A stretch of DNA of 51,231 nucleotides from contig UNSJ01000010.1 in NCBI GenBank assembly GCA_900548405.1, forward strand, positions 1 through 51,231, in the 5' to 3' direction. Numbering within the stretch: the first letter of the stretch is position 1; each line of letters begins with the position of its first letter. Position numbers and translations under genes: made by a program. Under the pieces are notes generated by a model. That model searched no databases. It was not told where the DNA came from and was given only the letters and a program-made list of their open reading frames with translations. Positions 42,211 through 50,781 of the stretch are shown in pieces. The DNA comes from Candidatus Gastranaerophilales bacterium. Lineage in GTDB: Bacteria; Cyanobacteriota; Vampirovibrionia; Gastranaerophilales; Gastranaerophilaceae.

Positions 42211-43655
42211 TATTTATCCTCGATTGAAGTTGTAATGCTTTGCGGAAGCGCAATGGCTTTTTCTAAGTTAGCTCTTGCTACATTGTAATTATACACTGTT
42301 TGAACGTAAGAAACCTGCGCATTGTTATAATTAACTTTTGCATCCTGAAGTTCTATATAATCACCTAATCCTACTGCGTATCTGCCGTCAGCAAGCTCAA
42401 AGTTTTCAAGTGTCTGTTTAACTTTTACGGCAAGCAGAGGGATTTGTTTTTCCAATTGTACCATATTTATGTAAAGGTTTTGAACTTCGAAATAGATATC
42501 TTGTTTTGCAAGTTCAATTTCATTTTCAGCAAGTTCAACCTGAATTTTTGCATTATCTATTTTATGTTTTTGTCCTTTTATATTCACTGAACTTGATAAA
42601 TTCACTCCTACGTTAAACGAGCTTGTTGAATTCGTGTCACGAAAACCGTATCCGGCTTTTGCTGAAATTTCAGGAAGATATTCACGTTTTGTGTATTTTA
42701 AAGATTCTTTCATTGCGTTTAATGTTGCATCATAAGCTTTTAAATCGGGGCGGTTTTTGTATGCAAGCTTAACGGATTCATCAAATGTATACGGAAACGG
42801 TTCAAATTTATAATTATCAAGCACGCTGATTTTTTCAACTTGAGAAGTTAAAAAAGCATTGTTTACTTCTTGCGGAGGTATGCTTAAATCCTCTTTCTTA
42901 TCAATTTTTTCAAGACTTACAGGTGCATAATTGTTTTGAAAATTAAATGTTTCGGTGCTTTCAATTTCATATTCGGGAGCAAATGCGACATACATAGAAT
43001 TGTTTAATTTCACAAGAGCGTTTTGATAAGATTTTTCCGATTCTACAAGGGTTACTTTCGAATCACTCAAATATACTTCGGCATTAACCAGATCTATTTT
43101 AGATTTTATGCCTTCTTCAAAATAGGCTTTTGTCCTCTGGTAGTTTCTTTCGTTAATCTGCACGTTTGCTCTGTTTACATCCATTGTTGCTTTTGCGGCG
43201 AGAACTCCGAAATAATTAGTTTTTACACCGAAAATTGTTTCCAGAACAGTATTTTCAAATTCGTAAAGTGCTGCAATTCTGTCAAAATTGTACATTCTGA
43301 TATTTGCATTTGTCTTTCCGAAATTCCAAATTAATTGATTTAAACTTGCCTCCGCAGAGTAAACATTGCTGTTAACAGAATTTCTCGTACTGCTTGAATC
43401 GGTTATATTATATCCTGTTCCAATGCCTAAAGTCGGGAAATAACCTGATTTTGCAATACCTACGTTCCCTCTTGCTATACCGTAATTGTAACGAGCTTTT
43501 TTAATTTTCGGGCTGTTTTGCAACGCAATTGTAATACAGTCTTTAATCCCCAGCACGGCGTGTTTTTCTACGCTCATGCTCTCAACTGCATTAACGGCGG
43601 TAATTGTACAGCACAACCCTATGACTACTGCTAATGTTTTTATATTGAATTTCAA
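42210..43655 (-). CDS. TolC-like outer membrane efflux protein
   Basis: The protein has 481 residues: a signal peptide (MKFNIKTLAVVIGLCCTITAVNA) and then two OEP repeats. The first has IALQNSPKIKKARYNYGIARGNVGIAKSGYFP and the second VKLAYKNRPDLKAYDATLNAMKESL, separated by an Asp/Glu-rich insertion (about 240-280). It would form a trimeric channel through the outer membrane. It uses a TTG start at 43655 with GAGG upstream. It is the first gene of the tolC-macA-macB set and follows trkH by 86 bases. Confidence 0.93.
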   Translation of the reverse strand: MKFNIKTLAVVIGLCCTITAVNAVESMSVEKHAVLGIKDCITIALQNSPKIKKARYNYGIARGNVGIAKSGYFPTLGIGTGYNITDSSSTRNSVNSNVYSAEASLNQLIWNFGKTNANIRMYNFDRIAALYEFENTVLETIFGVKTNYFGVLAAKATMDVNRANVQINERNYQRTKAYFEEGIKSKIDLVNAEVYLSDSKVTLVESEKSYQNALVKLNNSMYVAFAPEYEIESTETFNFQNNYAPVSLEKIDKKEDLSIPPQEVNNAFLTSQVEKISVLDNYKFEPFPYTFDESVKLAYKNRPDLKAYDATLNAMKESLKYTKREYLPEISAKAGYGFRDTNSTSSFNVGVNLSSSVNIKGQKHKIDNAKIQVELAENEIELAKQDIYFEVQNLYINMVQLEKQIPLLAVKVKQTLENFELADGRYAVGLGDYIELQDAKVNYNNAQVSYVQTVYNYNVARANLEKAIALPQSITTSIEDK

Positions 43656-43665
43656 GCCAAATCCT

Positions 43666-43683
43666 CGTTACATTATTGTAACG
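43666..43683 (-). promoter_or_regulatory. Perfect palindrome upstream of the tolC-macAB operon (candidate operator)
   Basis: The sequence CGTTACATTATTGTAACG is a 7-base perfect inverted repeat with a 4-base spacer, lying just upstream of the ribosome site. A TATGAT box is found about 10 bases upstream of it on the coding strand. It could be a repressor site for the efflux operon or a small mRNA hairpin. Confidence 0.5.
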
Positions 43684-43741
43684 ATTAAATCATAAATTTT
43701 GTTCATTTTAATCATTTACGGAGTGTAGATTTATATAATTT

Positions 43742-45211
43742 TTAATTATCTTTTATAGACCAAAAATCTTTTTGGAGTAAAACCAAGAAAGGTATTAATT
43801 CCAAACGGCCGACAAGCATATTCATAATCATTATTGCTTTAGATAAAATATGAACATTGTCAAAGCTTGCCATAGGTCCTGTGGATGCAGCAACACCGGG
43901 ACCAATATTCCCGAGTGCCGTAATTGCACCTGTTAAACCTACTGCACTGTTTTGTTCTAAAATGGACAATATTATTGCGGTTAAACCAAAAATTAAGAAA
44001 TAGAAAAATATAAATACAATTATTTGTCTTGCAATTTCAGGTGATATAGTTTTATTATCAACTTTTATATTAACAATAGCATTTGGATGAAGTATTCTCA
44101 TCAGTTCACTTTTCATGGATTTAAATACTACAAGCCATCTTGCCATTTTAATACCGCCGCCTGCAGAACTTGCACAGGAGCCCATAAACATTACAATAAA
44201 CAGCAGCAGCCTTGATGTATAATTCCATTTTTCAAAGTCAACGCTTGCACTGCCGGTAGATGTAGTAAGACTTATTACCTGAAAAAATGCATTTGTAATA
44301 TTTTGGAATATATCGTAATGATTATTTAATGTTAATGATATGGTGATTAAAGTGCCCATCAACAGTACTAGCCCAAGATATGTCCTAAATTCTTCATTTT
44401 TGAATAACAGTAATGGATTTTTCTGCATAATTACTTTGTATTGAAGGTTAAAACTTGCACCTGCAAAAAACATAAATATCAAAATAATCCATGTAACATA
44501 ATTTGAATGATATCCCATAATACTTTGCGGATTAGGAGAAAAACCGCCTGCGGCAAGAGTAGAAAGTGAGTTGCAGACAGCATCAAATCCGGGCATTCCT
44601 ACCCACATTAAAAGAACTATTTCTAATATGGTTAAACCTGCATAAACTTTCCACAAAGCAGAAGCTGTGTTTCTTATGCGCGGTGTAAATTTATCTTCCG
44701 TAGGCCCGGGAGCTTCTGCAAAAAACATTTGACGGCCTGCTACGGCAAATTGTGGAAGAATAGCGATAAATAATACTATAATTCCTAAACCTCCTAACCA
44801 CTGGGTTAGAGAACGCCAGAAGAAAAATGCTTTCGGGTAATTAAAATGAGTTAATATAGTTGCACCGGTTGTTGTTATACCTGAAACTGATTCAAAAAGC
44901 GCATTAATCGGTGATAATCCGTAAAATAAATACGGTATCGCAGAGATTACTCCGAAAATAATCCACGATAATGCTACAATAAATAAAGCTTCAGCTTTTT
45001 TAATGTCGTTTAAATTTTCAATACTCTCTGTTTTAGGAATAGATTTTCTTAAGATAAATCCTATTGAAGCAGAAATTAATCCGGCTGTTAAAAACGGAAT
45101 AATAGAATTGTAATCCTGATAATAAATTGCCGCAATTATGGGTGATAAAATAACCAGCCCTATGTAAATCATTGTTAAACCTAATGCATTAGCAAGATAA
45201 TTTAAACGCAT
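43742..45211 (-). CDS. trkH: TrkH-family potassium uptake protein
   Basis: The 489-residue membrane protein has four channel-like repeats. Filter-type segments include SVSGITTTGATIL, NSLSTLAAGGFSPNP, TTSTGSASVDFEKW and ALGNIGPGVAAST, along with many hydrophobic helices. It imports potassium in complex with the cytoplasmic TrkA regulator, whose gene ends 1 base upstream. Confidence 0.95.
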   Translation of the reverse strand: MRLNYLANALGLTMIYIGLVILSPIIAAIYYQDYNSIIPFLTAGLISASIGFILRKSIPKTESIENLNDIKKAEALFIVALSWIIFGVISAIPYLFYGLSPINALFESVSGITTTGATILTHFNYPKAFFFWRSLTQWLGGLGIIVLFIAILPQFAVAGRQMFFAEAPGPTEDKFTPRIRNTASALWKVYAGLTILEIVLLMWVGMPGFDAVCNSLSTLAAGGFSPNPQSIMGYHSNYVTWIILIFMFFAGASFNLQYKVIMQKNPLLLFKNEEFRTYLGLVLLMGTLITISLTLNNHYDIFQNITNAFFQVISLTTSTGSASVDFEKWNYTSRLLLFIVMFMGSCASSAGGGIKMARWLVVFKSMKSELMRILHPNAIVNIKVDNKTISPEIARQIIVFIFFYFLIFGLTAIILSILEQNSAVGLTGAITALGNIGPGVAASTGPMASFDNVHILSKAIMIMNMLVGRLELIPFLVLLQKDFWSIKDN

Positions 45212-45212
45212 A

Positions 45213-46553
45213 TTACTTTACCTTAAAAAATTCCTTAATTTTTGCAGCACTCTCTGCAGTTGTGAAAATAATTAGTATATCATCTGATTTTATTTCAGTA
45301 TCGCCTTTAGGAATTATGACATTATTCTTGCGCTGAATTACACCAATGATAGCTCTTGCAGGAAATTTTAAATCCATTATTTTTTTATTATTAAATTCTG
45401 GAAGAACAATTATTTCCAAAACTTCTCCCTGTCCCTGTTCAACAGTAGCCAAAATGTCAACATCATTTTCCTGCAGATCATTTCTTACTTCGTTTATCGC
45501 TGAATTTTTAGGTGATATTGCAATATCAATTCCTACTTTTTCAAACAACGGAATGTTTAAGACCTTTGCAACTCTTGCGATAACTCTCTTTACTCCCAGT
45601 TGTTTTGCAAGCAGAGAGCAAAGCAGGTTTTTTTCATCATTATTTGTTACGCTGATTACGACGTCAGTAGAACCTATTTCTTCTTCATCCAAAAGTTTCA
45701 GATTAGTACCGTCACCGTTTATAACAAGTGTATTAGAAAGTTCCTCTGCCAAATATTCACAGCGTTCATAATTTTTTTCAATAATTTTTGTTTTAATTTT
45801 AAGCTTTTCAAGGCTTTTGGCAAGCATTAATCCTACATTACCTCCGCCTATAATTGCAACTGATTTAACGATTTCTTTTTCATGGAAAAATGTTCCCGCA
45901 AGAATATCCAGTGAATGCGACGTTCCCATAAATATAAGTTTATCGCCTTCACAAATTTCTGTATCGCCGTTAGGTATAAAAAGTTCGCAATCTCTTGTTA
46001 GGCCAACCATTAATGTGTTGTTTGTAAATCCGCAGTCTTTAACTTTTTTGCCTATTAAAGAAAGATTAGGCTGAACTTTGTATTCCAAAAGTCTTGCTCT
46101 GCCGTCTGCAAAATTTTCAACATCAAGAGCATGGGCAACAGTTACGATACGAAAAATTTCCTGAGTAAGCAGTTCTTCAGGCCAAATGATATAATCTATA
46201 AAGAAATCGCAGAAATTATCCTGACTTTTTTCAAAGTTTAAAGTTTTTCTGTATTCTTCTTTGCTTACAAAACAGATGGTTCTTATTCCGCCGAATTTTT
46301 TAGCGGCAAGACAAGCAACTATATTTGCTTCATCAATTGAGGTGCACGCAATAAAAACATCTGCATTTTTAATATCTGCGTTTCTTAGAACATCTATGTT
46401 AGAGGCATTTCCCTGAACAAAGCTTATATCAAGCTTATTAAATTCATCTGTTCTGTTTTCCTCTTTATCAATTATTGTTATATCGTGGTCTTCAAAGAAT
46501 TCTGTTGCCAGAAGGCATCCGATTTCCGTTGCGCCATAAATTACTATTTTCAT
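45213..46553 (-). CDS. trkA: TrkA, regulatory subunit of the potassium uptake system
   Basis: The 446-residue protein has two tandem RCK units. The first nucleotide-binding motif is YGATEIGCLLATEF (residues 5-18), a variant with Ala-Thr in place of Gly-x. The second is IIGGGNVGLMLAKSL (about 233-247). Each is followed by a TrkA-C domain (LSLIGKKVKDCGFTNN and NKKIMDLKFPARA). It binds NAD(H) or ATP and gates TrkH from the cytoplasm. It is 45 bases downstream of yggT. Confidence 0.95.
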   Translation of the reverse strand: MKIVIYGATEIGCLLATEFFEDHDITIIDKEENRTDEFNKLDISFVQGNASNIDVLRNADIKNADVFIACTSIDEANIVACLAAKKFGGIRTICFVSKEEYRKTLNFEKSQDNFCDFFIDYIIWPEELLTQEIFRIVTVAHALDVENFADGRARLLEYKVQPNLSLIGKKVKDCGFTNNTLMVGLTRDCELFIPNGDTEICEGDKLIFMGTSHSLDILAGTFFHEKEIVKSVAIIGGGNVGLMLAKSLEKLKIKTKIIEKNYERCEYLAEELSNTLVINGDGTNLKLLDEEEIGSTDVVISVTNNDEKNLLCSLLAKQLGVKRVIARVAKVLNIPLFEKVGIDIAISPKNSAINEVRNDLQENDVDILATVEQGQGEVLEIIVLPEFNNKKIMDLKFPARAIIGVIQRKNNVIIPKGDTEIKSDDILIIFTTAESAAKIKEFFKVK

Positions 46554-46598
46554 AAACCGAATTATATATTAACAAAACTTTTTTTACAAGTTAAAATG

Positions 46599-46868
46599 TT
46601 ATCTCAACATGAGCAAGCCCATAATTATAATATAATTAATAACTTGTAAAACAAGAATAGCTACTATCGGAGATAAGTCCCAGCCGTTAATCGGAGGGAT
46701 TATTCTTCTGAAAATATTCAGATATAAATCAGTAACATCCCTGATAGCTGCAAAAGGTTGCTTATACCAATCAATGGTTGGAACAAAGCTAAGTAAGCAT
46801 CTTACAAGAATTAACCAAAAATAAATTTGGAAAAGATTGTTAACTACGAATATTAAATGATTAATCAT
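46599..46868 (-). CDS. YggT family membrane protein
   Basis: The 89-residue protein has two hydrophobic segments (HLIFVVNNLFQIYFWLILVRCLLSF, and the C-terminal LSPIVAILVLQVINYIIIMGLLML). The YggT signature includes the conserved PFAAIRDVTDLYLNIFRRIIPPINGWDLSPI region. The family has been linked to cell division and osmotic or potassium tolerance in some bacteria and chloroplasts. Its place just before trkA is suggestive but not proof. It starts 12 bases after mtnP. Confidence 0.9.
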   Translation of the reverse strand: MINHLIFVVNNLFQIYFWLILVRCLLSFVPTIDWYKQPFAAIRDVTDLYLNIFRRIIPPINGWDLSPIVAILVLQVINYIIIMGLLMLR

Positions 46869-46880
46869 AATTTCTCCCGA

Positions 46881-47684
46881 TTATAATTGAGAACATTTTT
46901 TAGTATCGCCGCAAGTACAAATATTTCTATCGGCAGGAATGTTTTCAATCATTTTGAAAAGCAGATTTTTAAGGTTAGCCACGTTAGAATTGAATACTTG
47001 AATGACTTCTTGGTGTGAAACAGGAGGAACATCTCCTACTAATCCTGCATCATAATCGGTTATTAAAGAAATATTCAATGGACACATGTCCATTTCTTTT
47101 ACTAAATATGCTTCAGGGAATGCTGTCATATTGATTACTTCCCAACCTTGATTTGTAAAGAATTTAGATTCTGCTTTTGTTGAAAATCTTGGTCCGTTAA
47201 TTACAACAACTGTTCCCTGTTCATGAATTGTTATACCAAGCTCTTTACCTGTTTTAACAGCGAGTTTTCTAAGTTCCGGGCAGTAAGTTTCAGCAGCAGA
47301 AGGGTGAGTAACAATAGGTCCTTCAAAGAAAGTTGATTTTCTTCCGTCAGTCCAGTCTACAAACTGATCGCATACAACAAAGTCACCTGGTTTAACGTGT
47401 TTTTGCAAACTGCCAGCTGCACAAGGCGAGATTACTCTTTCACAGCCTATGGATTTCATAGCCCAAACATTAGCTCTATAGTTAATTAAGTGAGGTAAAA
47501 TAGTATGGTTTCTGCCATGTCTTGGCATAAAAGCAACTTTATGTTCACCTATGGTTCCTATAAATAAACTGTCTGACGGCATACCATAAGGAGTTTCAAC
47601 TCGGACTTCTTCAATGTTATCCATGAATTTATAAAATCCTGAACCTCCGAAAACGCCAATAGTTGCTAATTTTTTATTTTCCAT
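46881..47684 (-). CDS. mtnP: S-methyl-5'-thioadenosine phosphorylase
   Basis: This 267-residue trimeric phosphorylase has IGVFGGSGFYKF with the phosphate-binding Gly/Ser, FMPRHGRNHTILPHLINYRAN, and the substrate loop VVINGPRFSTKAES. It also has NMTAFPEAYLVKEMDMC and TDYDAG with the purine-binding aspartates. It splits methylthioadenosine to adenine and methylthioribose-1-phosphate for methionine salvage. The ATG at 47684 is chosen because GAGAGG lies upstream. The Cys-rich tail (ICTCGDTKKCSQL) is unusual and could bind metal. Confidence 0.93.
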   Translation of the reverse strand: MENKKLATIGVFGGSGFYKFMDNIEEVRVETPYGMPSDSLFIGTIGEHKVAFMPRHGRNHTILPHLINYRANVWAMKSIGCERVISPCAAGSLQKHVKPGDFVVCDQFVDWTDGRKSTFFEGPIVTHPSAAETYCPELRKLAVKTGKELGITIHEQGTVVVINGPRFSTKAESKFFTNQGWEVINMTAFPEAYLVKEMDMCPLNISLITDYDAGLVGDVPPVSHQEVIQVFNSNVANLKNLLFKMIENIPADRNICTCGDTKKCSQL

Positions 47685-47702
47685 AATATTTTTTCCTCTC
47701 AT

Positions 47703-47989
47703 TTTTACATAAATTACTATAAAAATTTTACCATAAAAAATAAAAAATTACGCAAAATGTATTAAAAATACTCCCGTTTTATAATTGTTACAATAACACT
47801 AAAAATACCACTATTTATGGTGTTGAACAGATGTCTGCCGTGTGCATTTTGAGCTTAGGGGTTGAAATTTATTTTTTTTGTAATATACTGTTTATATAAA
47901 ATAATTCTTAAAAGTTTTGGATTTATTGAATAAATAAGTCGTTAGGGAACTTTTTAAGAATCTCAATTTACAACATAGAGGATTACATT
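47703..47989. other. Divergent intergenic region between mtnP and the lytic transglycosylase gene
   Basis: On the plus strand, TTGAAA (47862-47867) and TATACT (47884-47889) are 16 bases apart. The predicted leader folds a 13-base hairpin, ATTCTTAAAAGTT (47904-47916) with AACTTTTTAAGAAT (47948-47961). On the minus strand, an extended -10 TAAAAT (rc 47725-47730) could serve mtnP. No RNA gene is recognised. Confidence 0.5.
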
Positions 47990-48628
47990 TTGAGAAAATT
48001 ATTACTGTTAACTTTTACACTAATGTGTATGTTATTTACACATGCACAAGCTCAGGCAACTGATGTCAATTCTGTAAAAGCAACAATAGTAAAACACGCT
48101 ATTGAAATGGGAGTGGATCCTGCAATTGCGCTAAGTATTGCGCGTACAGAATCAGGATTCAGACATGAAGCCAGAAGCTCGCACGGAGCAGTAGGAGTGT
48201 TCCAATTGATGCCGTCAACAGCCAGAAGAATGGGGTTAAACCCATATTCTCTAAACGATAATATCAAAGGCGGTATTATGTATTACAAAAAAATGTACAA
48301 TATGTTTGGTTCTGTTGAACTTGCGTTAGCTGCGTATAATGCAGGACCGGGTAATGTTAAAAAGTACAATGCTGTTCCTCCTTACGGAGAAACCAGACGT
48401 TTTGTAAGCAAGATTATGTCTGATGTTAACAGACAAAAGGCAAATCCTGATCCAGCTGTAATTAATGCCAGAAAAAAATACTACACTCAGTCTGTAACTG
48501 CTGCTAAACCAAAAGCAGTTGTAGGAAAACCTTCAATGAAAGTTATGGATGCTAAAGAGCTTAATGTAGAAGTGTTAGAAGAAAAGCCTATTGAATTGAA
48601 ACTTGAAACATTAACGGTTGCAATTTAG
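47990..48628 (+). CDS. Lytic transglycosylase (SLT domain), exported
   Basis: The 212-residue protein has a signal peptide (TTG start; MRKLLLLTFTLMCMLFTHAQAQA) and then an SLT domain. The catalytic Glu lies in ARTESGFRHEA. Also present are SSHGAVGVFQLMPSTARRMG, NIKGGIMYYKKM and LALAAYNAGPGNVKKY. It cleaves peptidoglycan in the periplasm. AGAGGA lies 7 bases upstream of the TTG. A Lys/Val-rich C-terminal tail follows the domain. It has a long hairpin-forming leader and a strong terminator after it. Confidence 0.93.
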   Translation: MRKLLLLTFTLMCMLFTHAQAQATDVNSVKATIVKHAIEMGVDPAIALSIARTESGFRHEARSSHGAVGVFQLMPSTARRMGLNPYSLNDNIKGGIMYYKKMYNMFGSVELALAAYNAGPGNVKKYNAVPPYGETRRFVSKIMSDVNRQKANPDPAVINARKKYYTQSVTAAKPKAVVGKPSMKVMDAKELNVEVLEEKPIELKLETLTVAI

Positions 48629-48646
48629 GTTTACCAGTTAAAATTA

Positions 48647-48678
48647 AAAAAAGAACCGACTAACTCGGTTCTTTTTTT
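48647..48678 (+). terminator. Intrinsic terminator after the lytic transglycosylase
   Basis: The stem AAAAAAGAACCGA / TCGGTTCTTTTTTT has a 5-base loop. Confidence 0.9.
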
Positions 48679-48826
48679 ATGTAATAAATTGTTACAAAAA
48701 TGTCATTTTTATTAAAGAAATTTCTCAGACATTCCGTATACCTAAGTGAAAGGATTTATACGGAGGCTTTAGCCTCTGGCTAAAATTCCAAAAGTAGTAT
48801 CAGAATTTGCGGAAAGGGCAAAAAAG

Positions 48827-50746
48827 ATGGGAATGTCAGCAGGACAAGCGAGATTACTAAGTATTACGGGCAGATTGACCGATAATGAACTTCGTTCTCA
48901 AATAATAACAAATTCAAAACTGCGTCTTGCAAGCAAATCTTCAGATGCAAGTTCTGAATACATGGATGCTTTAAGTTCAGAACAGTTAATGTTTTCATCT
49001 TATGATGCTAACGGAGCAAAAAGTTATGATTCATTGACTGCAGGTACAATGTTGACTTTTGGTGAATTGAAAAATCAGTATTCGCTTGTTAATTCATCAG
49101 GACAAATAATGGTAAGCGGTTCTGATATTAAAAAATATGTTGCAGCTAATTCAATGGCAGAATTTTTATACAGTTATGGCGTTGAAAAAGTTGATAACCC
49201 TAAATTCTCAGAAAAATTGACTGATATTTACGGTTCTTCTTTCGAAGAATTATTTGATGTAGATGCATATGAGGCAGACACAAGTAAGCCTAATGCTTAT
49301 AAATATATCTGGGATAACACTATTAACAAAATAACAAAAACCGGTATAGGCACTCTCGAAGGAATATTAGCTAAGAACAGTGCTGATATTACTGAAGATG
49401 ATGCAGGTCAGTTTTCATCTATTGTTGATGGCTGGAATAATGCTATAAACGGTACCAATGGTACAGGAGGTCTGGAAGCAATTGTTGGACTTGGCGGAAG
49501 CGAAGCTTTAACAGGTTCTTTCGGAGCTTATATCAATAAGCTTTTAGATTTGCCTAAGGTAACTTTCCCTAACAAAGATGATTCTCAATTTAAAGATGTT
49601 TCAGGTAATTCCGAATTGGCTCAAAAGTTCGATTTGGCATCTAAAAAATGTTATCAGAATGCAACAGGTCCTTTAAAGTCTGCAGGATGTTATATTCACG
49701 TATTAGCTCACTTATTGGACTTGAAACAATCTGATTTGAACTCATCAGGTGACGTTAGTGATTCTTGGGGACAAACTTATACAACCACAACAGGTAACGG
49801 AACTATTGATACAAACGGCGAAATTAACGGTTCTGCTATTAACAGTAACAATCAATCCGCAGCTATGGCAGAGGTTTCTGAATACATCTGTAACCCTGCT
49901 AACGACTGTATGGCAGCTTATGATGAAACTGATACCACAAAAGTTGATTCTTCAGAATTGGATAAACTTTTAAGCAACTTTAAATTTGTTGACGGTAAAA
50001 AAACTTTGAAAACATTTAAAGAAAAAGTTATTGACCTTTATTATGTTGTTGAAAACAGAAGTTCTTTAGGTATTGCATATGATGATTTGATTCCTTATTT
50101 AGACCAATTCCAAACAGATATGTCTACAACTCTTAATTCAAAATTCAATGAAGAAAGATATTTAGCTGCTGTTGATGATTGGAAAAATGCTATGCAAACT
50201 TGGCTTAAACAAGTTCAAAATTGTAAAGAAGAATACGTCAAAGATTTAGAAAATATTCCATCTCAGTATGTACCTGATGAAAATGATTCTAAATACCAAT
50301 GGTACAAAAACTTATGGTATCGTATGGGCGGTATTGATGAAACTCAGAGCGATAAGAGCGGTAATAATTTCAAAGAGCTTGATGAAAACCTTATGAATAA
50401 TTCAGAATGGCTTCAATTTGCTTTGGAACACGGAGTTCTGACTTTAGAACAGGTGACTTTCTCAGAAAACGGTTCAAATACTTACCCTAATATCGGATAC
50501 TACGATTGGAAATCAATTGCTTATACAAGCGCAAGCGATATTTCTTCTCAGGAAGACGAAGTTGCAATTGCAAGAGCAGAAGTTAAATATCAAAACGCAA
50601 TGAGAGAAATTCAAAACGAAGATAAAAAATTCGACCAGGATTTGAAAAAATTAGATACGGAACACTCCGCATTACAGACAGAATATGAATCTGTAAAAAG
50701 CGTAATTGATAAAAACGTTGAGAGATCATTCAAAGCATTCTCATAA
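48827..50746 (+). CDS. Large hypothetical protein with conserved helical ends
   Basis: This protein of 639 residues has no classic signal peptide. The N-terminus (MSAGQARLLSITGRLTDNEL, then RLASKSSDASSEY) is helical, and the C-terminus is a long Lys/Glu coiled coil (about 575-639) ending in VERSFKAFS. The middle is Asp/Asn/Ser/Thr-rich, with glycine and cysteine clusters, and looks like an extracellular or structural protein. From memory, paralogs with both ends are common in gut Melainabacteria, but the function is unknown. The frame is open upstream of the ATG to 48773. A CTG at 48776 follows GGAGG by 9 bases and could start translation earlier. Confidence 0.75.
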   Translation: MGMSAGQARLLSITGRLTDNELRSQIITNSKLRLASKSSDASSEYMDALSSEQLMFSSYDANGAKSYDSLTAGTMLTFGELKNQYSLVNSSGQIMVSGSDIKKYVAANSMAEFLYSYGVEKVDNPKFSEKLTDIYGSSFEELFDVDAYEADTSKPNAYKYIWDNTINKITKTGIGTLEGILAKNSADITEDDAGQFSSIVDGWNNAINGTNGTGGLEAIVGLGGSEALTGSFGAYINKLLDLPKVTFPNKDDSQFKDVSGNSELAQKFDLASKKCYQNATGPLKSAGCYIHVLAHLLDLKQSDLNSSGDVSDSWGQTYTTTTGNGTIDTNGEINGSAINSNNQSAAMAEVSEYICNPANDCMAAYDETDTTKVDSSELDKLLSNFKFVDGKKTLKTFKEKVIDLYYVVENRSSLGIAYDDLIPYLDQFQTDMSTTLNSKFNEERYLAAVDDWKNAMQTWLKQVQNCKEEYVKDLENIPSQYVPDENDSKYQWYKNLWYRMGGIDETQSDKSGNNFKELDENLMNNSEWLQFALEHGVLTLEQVTFSENGSNTYPNIGYYDWKSIAYTSASDISSQEDEVAIARAEVKYQNAMREIQNEDKKFDQDLKKLDTEHSALQTEYESVKSVIDKNVERSFKAFS

Positions 50747-50778
50747 AAAAAGTCCCGCTTTAATTCGGGACTTTTTTT
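50745..50778. terminator. Bidirectional terminator between the orphan coiled-coil protein and the M20 peptidase
   Basis: The perfect stem AAAAAAAGTCCCG / CGGGACTTTTTTT can act in both directions. Confidence 0.9.
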
Positions 50779-50781
50779 AAT

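Noticed and set aside
47862..47989. c-di-AMP riboswitch before the lytic transglycosylase
   Set aside because: The conserved core sequences of that class are not present.
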